From assembly GCA_963585895.1 (NCBI GenBank), contig OY757939.1, positions 38,307,518 through 38,371,517 on the forward strand: a DNA stretch of 64,000 nt, in the 5' to 3' direction. Source of the DNA: Sepioteuthis lessoniana (taxonomy: Eukaryota > Mollusca > Cephalopoda > Myopsida > Loliginidae). A program made the translations under genes and the position numbers. Positions 42,634 to 54,309 of this stretch are shown here, one piece after another. Every line of letters begins with the position of its first letter. The first letter of the stretch is position 1. A model generated the notes under the pieces. That model saw only the letters and a list, made by a program, of their open reading frames with translations, was not told where the DNA came from and ran no database searches.

Positions 42634-42800
42634 ATACAGAGTAGTCGAGGGTGATTCGAAGGTTCTCTTTTCAATAGCTACCACGCCGAGGTGTAGGGGA
42701 CGGCGCTACACCTTTCCTTTGATTGCTCCACTTACCCTTGCTCCGTACCTTATAATGTTGAGTTAAACAAGGAGACATCAGGTAGCATTTTTTGATTGAC
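42634..42800 (-). mobile_element. SINE-3, head truncated
   Basis: AGTAGTCGAGGGTGATTCG, ACGCCGAGGTGTAGGGGAC, TTATAATGTTGAGTTAAAC, ending in the AAAAAATGG complement. AT runs flank both sides (42603-42625, 42804-42827). Confidence 0.8.
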
Positions 42801-42829
42801 CCCATATATATATATATATATATATATTG

Positions 42830-44110
42830 TAACGTGGTATGCTATAAGAGAGAGAGAGTGAAGGGTGGGTCAATATCCTTACCTCTTTATTTGAATCAAC
42901 AGGCATTAAGACTGGCCGTTAAAATGGTAGGGAAAAAAGAAGGTCAAGCTACCTGCACCCTGTGCCCTGTAGTCTATTGAACAAAACAAGTCTAGGTCAA
43001 TCAAGTGGCGTGACCTGACGAGGTGGTGGAAGTAGGAAAAGTCGAATGATTGGTTCACAGGCTCTTCGCGCCAAAAAGGCCGGCATGCGTTAGAGAAATT
43101 TGAAGAATTTTAGTTTGCACAGAAGACAGCGTTCGAACCGCAGGCTGAATTCAGCCGACTCCGGGAAGGTCACTCACTCGTAAAATGGAGAGAAAGAAAT
43201 CTGAAAGATTGAAAACCCGTCAAAGATAAGTACAACTCAAACCGTTTTCCTTCTGCTATTCTTAAATATTGTAAAGTTATATGTATTCAGAAAAAGAGAG
43301 AAACCATAAAGATTTTGTTTCATCAATAGTTAAATTTATTGAATGAACATTGCTACATGCTTCAATCCGGCGCCATATACGCTTTTACTCAAGAAGGGAA
43401 AAAGAAAGAAAGAAAAAAGAGAAAGAAGAAAAGGGATTGTTGAGAAACATTTTCGTTTAATATTTTCTGTTAGCTTAACATTTTGTTATATTTTAAAAAG
43501 AAAAGAGAAAAGAAAAAAGAACTGTTTCTTAACTCTCATCATTATTTGTTTGGTCGTAGCATATTAAAATTTTGTTATATTTTAAATGCACCCTTGAGTT
43601 GAAATCTTGTAGTAGTGTTATTTCCTCTGTCGATTTGCCTTCTTTTGCGTGTATCCTGTCACAGCCTCTTACCGCTTTCATTAATTCTCGCTAAACATCT
43701 TATTGCCTCCTTAAAACATGACAAGAGAATTTTGGAAATCTGTCTACAGTTTATATTATCTAACCTAGAAGTTCGTTCTTCCATGATCTGAGGGGGTAAG
43801 AAGACAAAGGACTTGGTGTTGTATGTGCAAGTGAATTGGCACCTCCTTACCAACGTCTGAGATCAGTTTAGCCCCTAATTAACCTCCACATTATTTGTCT
43901 GTTTATTATACGCCCAAAATAAGAGTCTTGACCGGGATTTATTTTGTGGAGTGTCAAGTGCCAGACTGCCCTCGGCGATACACATTCTACGAAACAGCCT
44001 TCTATAAGGGACAATGACCGGGATATCGATCCCTTCAGGTCAGAGTTAAATTCAACGAGACATGCGCATAAAATGGGCTCTCGTCCTGGGATAATTATTT
44101 ATGCAATGTC
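42830..44110. other. Unassigned sequence
   Basis: No repeat family recognised. Short frames on both strands lack domains. A purine-rich patch lies at about 43395-43435. Confidence 0.35.
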
Positions 44111-44113
44111 ACA

Positions 44114-44158
44114 ATATATATATATATATATACATATATATATAAAACTAAAAGTTAT

Positions 44159-44195
<37 letters not shown>
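44114..44195. repeat. (AT)n microsatellites
   Basis: Two AT runs split by about 20 bp. Confidence 0.9.
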
Positions 44196-44198
<3 letters not shown>

Positions 44199-44469
44199 CA
44201 GTACCTATCATTGCCTTTGTCGGAGTATATCAAATCAAAATAACAGGGTAAAAATATTCTTAGTTTTCTATCTCTTCGAAGAGCAACAGAAAATTCAGCA
44301 TAATAAAAAATAGAATCTGGCAGACTCAGTCAAACAAATTTTAGTGATTATCAATATGATTCGTTGGTGTTCAGGAAGAAACAAACCACTTCTTGCAAAG
44401 ACACCAGCTCGGGCAGAATCCCCATTGCAAACCCAAAAGCAAGCAGTATGGCCACCGGTCTCCAATCTC

Positions 44470-44750
44470 AACAACCATTCAAGACGAACAAAACATGAAA
44501 GACATAACTAAAAAAAGCAAAGCCGTACTCAAAAGCAACGTTCTCTAATAGACTCCTACACATTGACGTATCAGGTTTGGCCAACCAGCAAAGGCTGACT
44601 AATATCAGCTTTGTACAATCTACAAGAACGTAAGATTAGATAAGAAAATATAATTTAGATATAGTAATTAAGTGGTTTGATTTCTACCTAGAAGATCTAC
44701 CAGGAACGATGAATAATAGGGATGGATGGCGGGAGAGAGAGATTGTCTGG
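44470..44750 (+). mobile_element. LINE-alpha-related fragment, decayed
   Basis: ACCATTCAAGACGAACAAAA, ACTCCTACACATTGACGTA and AACCAGCAAAGG match 41255-41462. Beyond the shared AT-rich part it continues as GAAGATCTACCAGG...GGGATGGATGGCGGGAGAG, which reads EDLPGTMNNRDGWRER, the LINE C-terminus. Confidence 0.65.
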
Positions 44751-45002
44751 AACTTCATGCTGTCATCGCAAGTTCATAATGATATATATATATATATTTA
44801 TATTTGTGTGTGTGTGATTCAAAAAGTTGTAAGCTTCATCCAGAAAGAAGAGCCATTACGAATATGTTTGGTGTGCCAACAAACCACCACTTGTTATAAA
44901 ACTAAAAACAATAAATATTTCTATCATAATTTCTGTTCAAGTGAGGCCCATACAACGACGAAAGGTGTATGACAAATCTTAAATCTAGTTGAGGCTTAGA
45001 AA

Positions 45003-46160
45003 GTTGGTTGGTTGGTTGGTTGGTTTTTATGGCATATCAACCTTTGTAAGTTATTTAGCGCCAAATCCATTTTTATGCAAATAGTTCCATTTCAAAAAAT
45101 TCATTTTTATACATGAGTAGTCAGTTTAGTTGTCAAAAACATTTCTATTTCAAGCTATTCAGTTTAGTCAAACAGTTCTAATTCAGCCAATTTAGTTTTT
45201 ACAAGTATAGATTTTGTTTACACACAGTTAAATGTCAAAACACTTCTATCTTAAACAATTCAGTTTAGCGTAAGTACAGTTGTAACATATTGACACTCGG
45301 CCGAGCTGTCAAATAAGAGATGCACCTGTGTAAATAACAGGTGCATCCGGTCGAAGATATCAGGGTATAACCTTGACTGTGGACGGGTTGAATTGGGTGC
45401 AGATGTGACGCCCACAGGAAACAGGTGGATGTCAAACAATTATATAACCCGGTGCCACAGACAGGTTCAGAGTTGGAGATAAGATGCTGTAGTGAGAACC
45501 AGCTCTCAGAGAGGGCTGGGCCCTCAGGACCTCGGTTGAGCAGCCCAGCAGAACGAGAAAGAAGTGCTGCGAAAGACAGAGGAACTTGGGGTCAATATGT
45601 TGCAGTCTCTCCAGTCTCCAACTCACCTCTCACACATAACCCTTTTGCAACCCTTTCGCAGCCCTTTCGATTAAAGTGTGAGAGGTATATTTTTCTAAAG
45701 AAGTTTGTTCGTTCGTCATTATTGTTGATTTTGTTTCAGCATGTACATGTGTATGGTTGTATATGTATTACGGCTATGCAACACAGTTTCAATGTCAAAA
45801 ACAGTTCCATTTCATACAATTGAGTTTAGTATAAGTACACAGTTTTTCAAAAACATTTCTATTTCAAGCTATTCAGTTAAGTCAAACAGTTCTAATTCAA
45901 AGAATTCAGTTTGGCATAAGAACGCAGTTTAGTTCTATTTGACCCATAGATAGGACCCTATCAGGTGTTACCATTCCGGGCGAGAGTCGGCCTGGGAGCA
46001 TTGGCAATGAAAGGGGTACTCCGTATTCCCCAAAACTCCAACATCACCGGAACCTCACCATTAGATTGTTTAGGGTCATATTAGGACACTTGTTGGCGGG
46101 GGGTCTTACCTCTCAGCTGATTTGCTGTTGGTGTATTGTACAGCCCCAGCCGATTAGGCA
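45003..46160 (-). mobile_element. HCR element split by LTR-1
   Basis: Antisense: GTTGGTTGGTTGGTTGG tail, stem-loop, middle units, LTR-1 at 45281-45783, then more middle units, the GATAGGACCCTATC hairpin (45949-45962), module and head CCCCAGCCGATTAGGC. Confidence 0.88.
45281..45783 (+). mobile_element. LTR-1 solo LTR with CAGT duplication
   Basis: A 503-bp unit, TGTAACATATTGAC...CGGCTATGCAACA, with TG...CA ends. It is bounded by CAGT at 45277-45280 and 45784-45787. Contains TATA-like ATTATATAACC (about 45439) and ATTAAAGTGTGAGAGG near the poly-A region. A 4-bp duplication fits Ty3-type elements among others. No internal sequence remains, so it probably arose by LTR-LTR recombination. Confidence 0.9.
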
Positions 46161-46179
46161 AAGAACTATTTGGGCGACC

Positions 46180-46285
46180 TCCATAAATATAAGACCCCCC
46201 CACAATAAGTGTTTTGGACGTCACATTAAACTACAGCTGATGGTGATGCTATAGCTGATAGTGAGGCCCGTTAAAAATGTTACCA
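46180..46285 (+). mobile_element. HCR deletion derivative
   Basis: AAGACCCCCCCACAATAAGT to AGCTGATGGTGATG and GCCCGTTAAAAATGTTACCA are nearly identical to parts of the copy at 47248-47529, but the middle of the module is missing. Confidence 0.7.
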
Positions 46286-46287
46286 AC

Positions 46288-46309
46288 ATATATATATATA
46301 TATATATGT

Positions 46310-46372
<63 letters not shown>

Positions 46373-46385
46373 TGTGTGTGTGTGT
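46288..46385. repeat. (AT)n, (GT)n, (GA)n compound microsatellite
   Basis: AT, then GT, GA and GT runs in succession. Confidence 0.95.
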
Positions 46386-46554
46386 GTGTTTGTATTTGAT
46401 ATTTCCTTGTAAAAAATAAATACAATTTCCGTTTGTTTTTTTTTTTTTTGTTTTTTTTGCTTTTTAGTCACTTCGTATTCATTTCAGTAATTCTAATATT
46501 GTATACCAACCGATACTGAAAACAATGATATTTTCACCTAATAAAACAGTTTTG

Positions 46555-46975
46555 TCAACTAGGACTGCAGAATATGTCGACTGTATCCTTGCAGTGGAGT
46601 AAGACCCCTCCCCGCAATGACGGTCCTGATATGACTCTAAACCATCTCATCGAGGGGCTTTAGTCCAAGAGGTTTAGGAAATGTGGAGTAAATCTTCAGT
46701 TGCTGGGGTCACATCTATCGGTCAAATAGAACTATTCTTTCATTTATTATACTTAAAAACATTTAACACTGAGCAAACAAAAGTCGGATGTTAAAGTAAA
46801 TAATTAGTGTTTATTAGCAATTCTTGAAATCATTTAACCGTGTGCAAACAAATGAGTTCCGGTTCGTTTTAAAATTAGAACCTACGAAGTTTTTGTTTGC
46901 AAATCATACATATTTTATATATTTGATATTTGGTATTAAATAACTTACAAGTGTTGATATACACAACAAACAAAG
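46555..46975 (+). mobile_element. HCR, long-body type, complete but diverged
   Basis: Head GTCAACTAGG...TATGTCGACTG, GAGTAAGACCCCTC, module, body units with ACTTAAAAACATTTAACACT, and tail TTTGGTATTAAATAAC...GTTGATATACACAACAAAC. Confidence 0.75.
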
Positions 46976-47247
46976 CAACAACAAATCAACAACAGAATAA
47001 AATGAAAAATTCTTTTTATTCAAAACATAAAAACCATTATCAATTCACAAAAATGTACGCCAAAAAGTAAATGAATAATTTAATTTACAAAATATAAATT
47101 GAAAGCAACCAGAAATGTTTATTTAAGAAACGGAAAAAAAAGTTGTATTCAGAAAATTATTAGAAAAATATCATGAAGAATAGTTTTTATTTATTTATTT
47201 TCAATGAAGCTCAGAATTCAATTCTCTCGCTTGAACAACCCTTTAGT
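46976..47247. other. Unassigned AT-rich sequence
   Basis: Nothing recognised. Confidence 0.4.
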
Positions 47248-47525
47248 TTAATCGGCTGGGGCTCGAGAATACGCCGACTCAATCTCTGCAGATTGTTAAG
47301 ACCCCCCCCACAATAAGTGTTTTGGACGTTACACTAAACTACAGCTGATGGTGAGGCTCCAGTACTGAAGTTTAGGAGAATGTCGAGTACCACTTCATTG
47401 CAATTACTCCCAGGTCCACTCAGACCAGGAGTTGTTGTACGATTTAGGGTCCTATCTATGGGTAAAATAGAAGTATGCGCAAGCAAATGAGGTCTAGCCC
47501 GTTAAAAATGTTACCAACAAACTTC

Positions 47526-47529
<4 letters not shown>
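47248..47529 (+). mobile_element. HCR, left arm of an inverted pair
   Basis: Head ATCGGCTGGGGCTCGAGAAT, hairpins, GATGGTGAGGCTCCAGTACT, GGTCCTATCTATGGGTAAAA. It ends close to a (AT)n run. Confidence 0.8.

Positions 47530-47600
<71 letters not shown>
47530..47600. repeat. (AT)n microsatellite
   Basis: About 35 AT units between two inverted HCR copies. Confidence 0.95.
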
Positions 47601-47605
<5 letters not shown>

Positions 47606-47862
47606 AAATGGTTTCAAGTATAGTAAATGTCAAAACATTCTATTTGACCCATAGATAGGACTCTAAATCGTACAACCACTCCTGGTCTGAATGGACCCGG
47701 GAGTAATGGCAAGAAGAGGTCCTCGACATTCTCCCAAGCTTCAGTACTGGAGCCTCGCCATCAAACTAATGTTACCCTCAGGACATTCGTTTGCGGGATG
47801 GTCTTACCCCTCAGCAGAGATGCAGTTGGTGTATTCTATAGCCCCCAACCGACTGGGCTGGA
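47601..47862 (-). mobile_element. HCR, right arm of an inverted pair
   Basis: TAAATGGTTTCAAGTATAGT, TTTGACCCATAGATAGGAC, AGTACTGGAGCCTCGCCATC, TCTTACCCCTCAGCAGAGAT and CCAACCGACTGGGC. Head-outward relative to the left arm. Confidence 0.8.
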
Positions 47863-47897
47863 TTTCCATAGAGATATAGATATCAAGAGACTGCAAT

Positions 47898-47930
47898 AGA
47901 TAGATAGATAGATAGATAAGAACATGACTG

Positions 47931-47980
<50 letters not shown>
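47898..47980. repeat. (GATA)n microsatellite
   Basis: Two GATA runs separated by a short interruption. Confidence 0.95.
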
Positions 47981-47982
<2 letters not shown>

Positions 47983-48528
47983 TCTAAAATAGTATTTGTA
48001 TAATCACATAGAGTCTCGTAGATTTTAAAATATCTAATCAGGAGGGAAAAAAACTTTAAGTAAAACTAACTTCATTATACAATCACATCATTCGACGCCA
48101 ATTTGGTATTGGCAAATAGAGAAGCCTTAATCAAATAAGTGATGGTGGGGTGTGGAGAAACTGGTGCTGTCAATTTAAAAAACCTGACGTGGGGAATAAA
48201 AATCTACATCAGCCTCACAGGTTTTTGTCTGAGTGTTTCATATGCAACATATAACCACTTATATTTAATGTTTCTCTACACTATCGGCATTTGTTTATTA
48301 AACGTTTATTTTGGTCATCCTTAGATAGGTTTATTGTTAAAGATAACTAACCCAGTCAAAAGAAGATTTTTAAGTAATATTTAATCATTCACTGGACAAT
48401 AATCTTTTTCTGCTGAGGTAAAAGTGTGCGTTTTAGATTAAATCGAACATGCTGATTCCTAATCTATTCTCAGAGGAAATTAAGCAGATTAGGAATATGT
48501 ATCTCTAATACTACAATAATAAAATAAT
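47981..48528. other. Unassigned sequence
   Basis: No feature seen. Confidence 0.4.
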
Positions 48529-48559
48529 CTATATATATATATATATATGTGTATATATT

Positions 48560-48609
<50 letters not shown>

Positions 48610-48691
48610 GAAAAGGTATTCAGATGATATGTGTATATATATGTGTGTGCATGCGAGTGTGAGTACAAATATGGAAAAAATAAGGTTTTTA

Positions 48692-48768
<77 letters not shown>

Positions 48769-48775
48769 GAGATAC
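48529..48775. repeat. (AT)n/(GT)n compound microsatellites
   Basis: AT then GT at about 48532-48607 and again at about 48692-48769, apparently a duplicated compound repeat. Confidence 0.9.
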
Positions 48776-49039
48776 TCAGTGTGTACTTGTTATCAGTACA
48801 CAGAATGTCATAATTTTCTAAAAAGAAAATTCCCAGCAAAAATAGGAAAATTGAAATCCTAATTTGAGTTTCGTCCTTTGCCAATGACTCTTTGCTACAA
48901 CTAAGGGACATTTGACAACAATAATCAAGTAAAATAATCACTTCCAATGGGTGTCTAAGCCTTTAAGTTTCATTTGAATTTGTCTTAATGATAAAAAATG
49001 TTTCAGTTTTTTCACTATTTGTCCGATACTATATATATT

Positions 49040-49290
49040 GAGTGTAGAGTGTTCGCCAATGGTAAGGTAGACCAGGGTTCAATCCCAGATTGTCATACCA
49101 TTTTTTTGAGTCTAAAAAATTGCACTTGATGCTGAGCTGCTTCCCACTAAGCATTATAAGTTACGGATCAAGGGTAATTTGAGGCAAATCAGGGAACGGA
49201 GTAGCGCTCTCCCCAACACCTCGGTGTAGTAGCTAATGAAAAGGGAGTCTTCGGGTCACCCTCTGCTATGGTCCCCAACTTTACTTTTTA
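49040..49290 (+). mobile_element. SINE-3 copy
   Basis: GTGTAGAGTGTTCGCC, CAGGGTTCAATCCCAG (B box), body, GTCCCCAACTTTACTTTTTA end. 5'-most head bases lost. Confidence 0.85.
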
Positions 49291-49404
49291 CTTTTATCAA
49301 CAAATGTATTAAGACAGAAATATTTCTTTCATTTTATTTATTTGTTTGTTCTCAACCTTGGATCATCGCTAGAAAAAAAAAATTGCGTAAGAACAAAACT
49401 GAAT

Positions 49405-49500
49405 CTAAATATAAGGCTCCAGTTCTGTTGATCTGTGGTGAGTGGAATACTCCTTAATTACTGCCAGATTTACTGGGAGCCAAGTGGAAGTACCTATCAC
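49405..49500 (+). mobile_element. HCR module fragment
   Basis: AGGCTCCAGTTCTGTTGATC, GAGTGGAATACTCC, GTGGAAGTACCTATCACGG. Confidence 0.6.
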
Positions 49501-49704
49501 GGTTTCCTTTTAATTATGATTTATTCTCAATTACCTGGTGCATCCTTCGTATTTTCCTTCATGTGAATTTTCGTTTTCATTTTAGGTCGACAAGCGTTAA
49601 GTCTTTTATTTACTATACACATTATTTCCATCTCATGATATTCCTTTCATTTACCCTTCTTTTTACTGCATAAAGCTCTGCTTAGTAGTTTAAACGGGGA
49701 GTGT

Positions 49705-49815
49705 ATTAGATAGATAGATAGATAATGAGCCGACCAAGACAGCTATATATATATATATATATATATGAACAGATAAATAGATAGATAATGAGCAGACCGA
49801 GACAGCTATGAACAG

Positions 49816-49890
<75 letters not shown>
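49705..49890. repeat. (GATA)n and (AT)n microsatellites
   Basis: A block of GATA, ATGAGC(C/A)GACC(A/G)AGACAGCTAT and AT is present twice. Confidence 0.9.
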
Positions 49891-49891
<1 letters not shown>

Positions 49892-50149
49892 TTCAAGGTA
49901 GACACTATCTTACGAATCTTATAAAAAAACACAGATTGAAACCTTGTTTGACCCTCATTCATGTATCTCCCTAGCGATTCTCGTATTATATGATTTCTGA
50001 TAACGTTTCGGTTGGAAATCTTCATCTCTCATTGAATACGCATGGAAAAATCATTTTAATAAAAAAAACTTCAAATTCCAAAAGAGAAAAGAAAACCTTT
50101 AGTATCTGAAACTTGCTGGTTTACTAGGTATACTTGAGTAAAAATGTCA

Positions 50150-50560
50150 AGTGTTGGATCGAAGCTCACCATGTTGGTGGGGCTTACAGTACACTGTCTG
50201 TATCTTCTGTTGAGGGCCAAGACCCGTTCCCAAAAAAGGGTCACCCTTGGTATAGTACAAACTATATCTAGTCTGAGGCTCCTGTTCTGGTTATTTGGGG
50301 AATGTAGACAACTCCTTAATTGCTATTACTCCCAGGTCAACCCTCACTCGTAATGGTATTGCCTGCTTGAATCCAATTTATGGATCAAATAGATTTGTAT
50401 CAAAAGTATTATTATTCGTTTAGACGTTGAGCAAAAAAAAAAACCTCTTAAACAATTACATTGAATATATTAATATGAATGCACAATGAATACGATTTCC
50501 TAACCTCTAATTTAAACCTAGACAGGTTAACATGCCGTGAAAATCACTTATCTAGTTCGT
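50150..50560 (+). mobile_element. HCR, variant-tail subtype, degraded
   Basis: Head area GGTGGGGCTTACAGTACACTG, GAGGCTCCTGTTCTGGTTAT, CTCCCAGGTCAACCCTCAC, then tail GATTTCCTAACCTC..AGACAGGTTAACATGCCGTG. Confidence 0.65.
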
Positions 50561-50744
50561 TGCTGGTTATCAAGCACAGGTCAATAAAAAGAATCATAAA
50601 ATTGTTACAAACAATAATTGGTATTATAAATAATTCAAATAAGAATATTCGACAATACGAAATTTAACTTAAAAGTTACGAGACTGGGTGACCTGTGGGT
50701 TAAAAAAGGTTAGGCGTTACCCTCTAACATGATATCTAGGACGT

Positions 50745-51200
50745 ATATCATCATCATCACCATCATCATGTTGCGCTATCAGCACGGATATCCCTGAACC
50801 TCTCTCGCCACCCCTCCCTATCGTCCATTGCTTCCAGCAGGTCCTTTGGGCAACATCCCATATCGGTACAGAGCTGCTGTATGTAGGTTCGTGCTGGACG
50901 TCCTGCCTTTGCTCGTCCTTGTGAAGGGGTCCATAGGAGTATGTCACTTATGAGCTCGTCCCTGCTTCTCCAGCAGTGTCCTGCATGTTTGGTTCGTCAA
51001 ATTTTGATAGCTTTCGTGACGGGTGGTAGGTGGCCGTACAGCTGCTGCTTTGTTGGGTGCAGCCTCCAGGACTTGTTCAATATTGCTCGCAGCATTTTTG
51101 TGTTGTTGCCGCCAAGCTTTTTCTCCATACGTTTAGTTAGCGTCCATGTAGTGCATCCATATAGCAGTATCGACACGACCGCTGCTTGGAAGAAACTGCC
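50745..51200 (-). mobile_element. LINE-alpha, 5'-truncated
   Basis: Starts with (ATC)n at 50745 and continues with the complement of about 145 codons of the ORF end (WTLTKR, QQLYGHLPPVTK, RTKHAGHCWRSRDEL, GRPARTYIQQLC, WRERF). It is well preserved at the DNA level but has frame breaks near the C-terminus. Ends near 51200 at CTGCTTGGAAGAAACTGCC. Confidence 0.88.
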
Positions 51201-51577
51201 ATTCTGGATGAAATATCAGAAAAGGCATAAATCCATCTCTTTTTTTCCTGCTACAGTTAAATAGTCAGGCAAGCTGATTTCTCTCGCCTTGTTGTTAGGC
51301 GAAACGGTCTCGTTGAAGAGATTATGGGATTTACACTCCTATATTTCAAAATGACCGTGATAACACTTGTTACGAAACAAAGATGGTGGACGTCGGTGAA
51401 CTAATCAGTCTCGAGAACCTATTGGTCAGGAAAGTCACGTTATTTGTGCTCACAACTACGTCCGGACCTTTGATTTTATCCCGCGCATTTGGAGCCGACC
51501 ACATAACAAGGATTGCCTATATGTACTCTCGTCTTCCAAGAACTCACTCTCTCACATTTTGACTTCCAGAGACAGCA

Positions 51578-51632
<55 letters not shown>

Positions 51633-53814
51633 CATTTCAACTTCCAGAAACAGCTTGACCTTGCCAGTTAATAAGACACAACTCAATACGCGTAACATGG
51701 GTGCATATACATTCTGTGACCTTTTTCTTTCCTGTTCTGCTTTTTCGGCTAGACTTGTTCCAGTCTCGAGCATGGCCTCAGATATTTCGTCAAATCCCGA
51801 AAGAAAAAAACAACCAACTCGAGAGAAGACACCTTCCTCCTAGAATACATTGCTATATTTCTGTATATTGAAATACTTAGTCAACATACATTTTATAGTC
51901 TACAGGACACTTTTAATATTTAGTCTTTCACCATTATATTCTCGTTTGTTAAATACACACACGTACGCACAGAGAGGAATATTTAACAGACTATATTAGA
52001 ATATTCGTAATGTTTTGTAATGTTTCCTTTTTATGTATTTGTTGATGTATGAATTTGTTTTTATTTGTACTGCTTTGTTTTGAAAGTTCTTTTGTCTGCA
52101 TCGATTTACATCGTTGACTTCGTTTGCTTTTCAATAATGAGCCAACATAAATTCTGGGAGTAAAATATCTACCAAACAAGATAATTCTTAATTCAAAATG
52201 GAGGGGTTAGAACTAGCACCCACTCCCCATAAAACTTTATTGTCACTAAAACATCTGTAGCAATGGTGACGTGGAATTACTAAGGTGTCTCTATTTGATC
52301 AAGGAATTAACAGGATCATAGAACAAAAATGTTAGACTAATGGTAACGAGACGCCGTTGTATTCCTATTGTAACACGAATAGATGGATTGTGGTCTCGAA
52401 GCGAACGAACAACAAATGCGTTATTACGTTCAATTTCGGACTAATACTAATGGAAAAAATATATACCCCTTTTTCTTGGGCGTATTTTTCTACACCCATT
52501 GAAGTTTTTTATTTTTTCATGTTTTTTTAGCGAGGAGTGGTATTACCTCCTCGTTATATTAGAAGGAAAATAAAGGGAGAGAAAGAAGATGCCGTAAGGT
52601 TTTCAAGAAGGTTTAATGGCAGCCAGTGTAAAGGGTACTCTTATACTGCAAGTCTCGTAGGAAAGAAGGAAGGAAGGAAATAGTTATTGAGTTGAGAAGG
52701 AATTATAACAGCTTAATGCCTGAGCGGAATGTGCGTCCCTACCGTCAAGGCAATGCTGAATGTATGAGAGGAATATGCATCGCTATAGACATAGCAAAAG
52801 TCGTGTTTGCTTTTTAAGGACAAGAAGGATGTAGTCACCCATAAATGTGTGGTCCTGGTTGCTGTAGGAGAGAGGCATGAAGGTCTCCAGAAAAGGTTGC
52901 CCAGGAATGAAGTAGCTGGATGTCTGAGCAGAATTGCGCGTCGCGGTAGACATAGCAAAAGTTAGAGGCGACATAAAACTGTTTCTGTAAGTTACGGATT
53001 ACATGCATCTAATTCATGTTCAACTGGAAACCCTTGGTCTAAGAGGGTAAACTTAAAAGGTCCATAAATTAGACGGCTTTCCTCGTGGTGTTGTGATTCT
53101 GCTGCTATGAAGGGAGCGGACAGAAAGTAGGTCCGTCCTGCTTGAAAGGTTCTGAGGAAGAGATAGTTTGGCGGGCTTTCACCATTTTTATGTTGCCCGG
53201 TAAAATGGTCATCCTCATTGGGTGAAAATATGCGACGACCATAATGGTCAAATTAATTTATGCGCCAAACAAAAATACGAAGTTCTTTCTGCTACAGTTT
53301 CTATTTACACTTCCTCTTTTTTAGGTCCTTCAGCTATGAACACTAATGAACGAATAGATCTGAAATTTTTAGTCTGGTTCCGGAAAACTCCTTCACAGGC
53401 ATTTTGAACACTTCAATAAAACCGACTATTTGAACTTATCAATCTATTAACAAAATACATTTTGCCTAGACCTGGGCTTCACAAACTTTTTACTTGTAAC
53501 CAAATTTAATTTCCATTTACCCACGAAAAAATTAATTAAACATGACCAATATTATTTCTCTCTCTCTCTCTCTCTCTCTCTCAGTTGATCAGTCTATCAG
53601 TCTGTCTGGTAGTTCATATCAAGTTAAACCTTTAAGTAGAGATCCTCAAAAAGAGATGCATTATTTGTAACCAAAATTTGATTTCTATTCACCCCAAAAT
53701 AAAATTAATTGAATATCGACGCCATCTTTCTAAGTTTCAATGGACGCCATGATGATAAGGGTTGATTTTTTTTAAATATTTTCAATTTCAAGATTAGAAT
53801 TTTTACAAAACACA
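51201..53814. other. Mostly unassigned 2.6-kb stretch
   Basis: Contains (CT)n/(AC)n at about 51572-51630, an eroded SINE-1 centre at 52395-52460 (GCGTTATTACGTTCAATTTC), and (CT)n at 53562-53582. A ~35-bp motif ending GACATAGCAAAAGT recurs near 52755-52800 and 52917-52962. Minus-strand frames at 52713-52974 share FIPGQPFLETFMPLSYS-like sequence that I cannot assign. No confident gene. Confidence 0.35.
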
Positions 53815-54145
53815 ACAGGACACATAGCGTAACGGTTATAGGCGTTGGTTCCCTAAGCTTTGTAAGTGGAAGTTTCAGGTTCAATCCTGACTGCAGGCAA
53901 GTAACAATACAGGAATACTTAACACTTATACTCAGTTATTGTTAACGGAATCAGAGCAAGCGACCTCCATGGATTCAGTAAAGGACGTAGTTCGAAGTTC
54001 CATGTAGGCTCCCGAGTTCGACAAGAAACACCTGGAGAAGTCCGGGGGACACCTCGGTCAAATCGTTGTGTATATAAAGATGAAGACAATAGTCCTAAAA
54101 CCATGAATAATAAAAGAACAAAAAAGCTATTATAAATGGAAAATT
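53815..54145 (+). mobile_element. SINE-6 copy
   Basis: tRNA-like head with B box CAGGTTCAATCCTGA, then GGCAAGTAACAATACAGGAA, TACGTAGTTCGAAGTTC-like centre, ACACCTGGAGAAG..., GATGAAGACAATAGTCC and ATAATAAAAG end. Two relatives follow. Confidence 0.75.
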
Positions 54146-54309
54146 GATTCATATAAGACCCACATGAACAATACTAAAACTGATTTAACAAGTGAAAATC
54201 TGGATCTCTTCCGCCAGACCGTGATTTTTCGTTAATAATTTAATTGTTATCTTATAAAATTAAAAATCTGTTACCATAGATGAGAAGTTGTCTAAATTTC
54301 TGAGACGAA

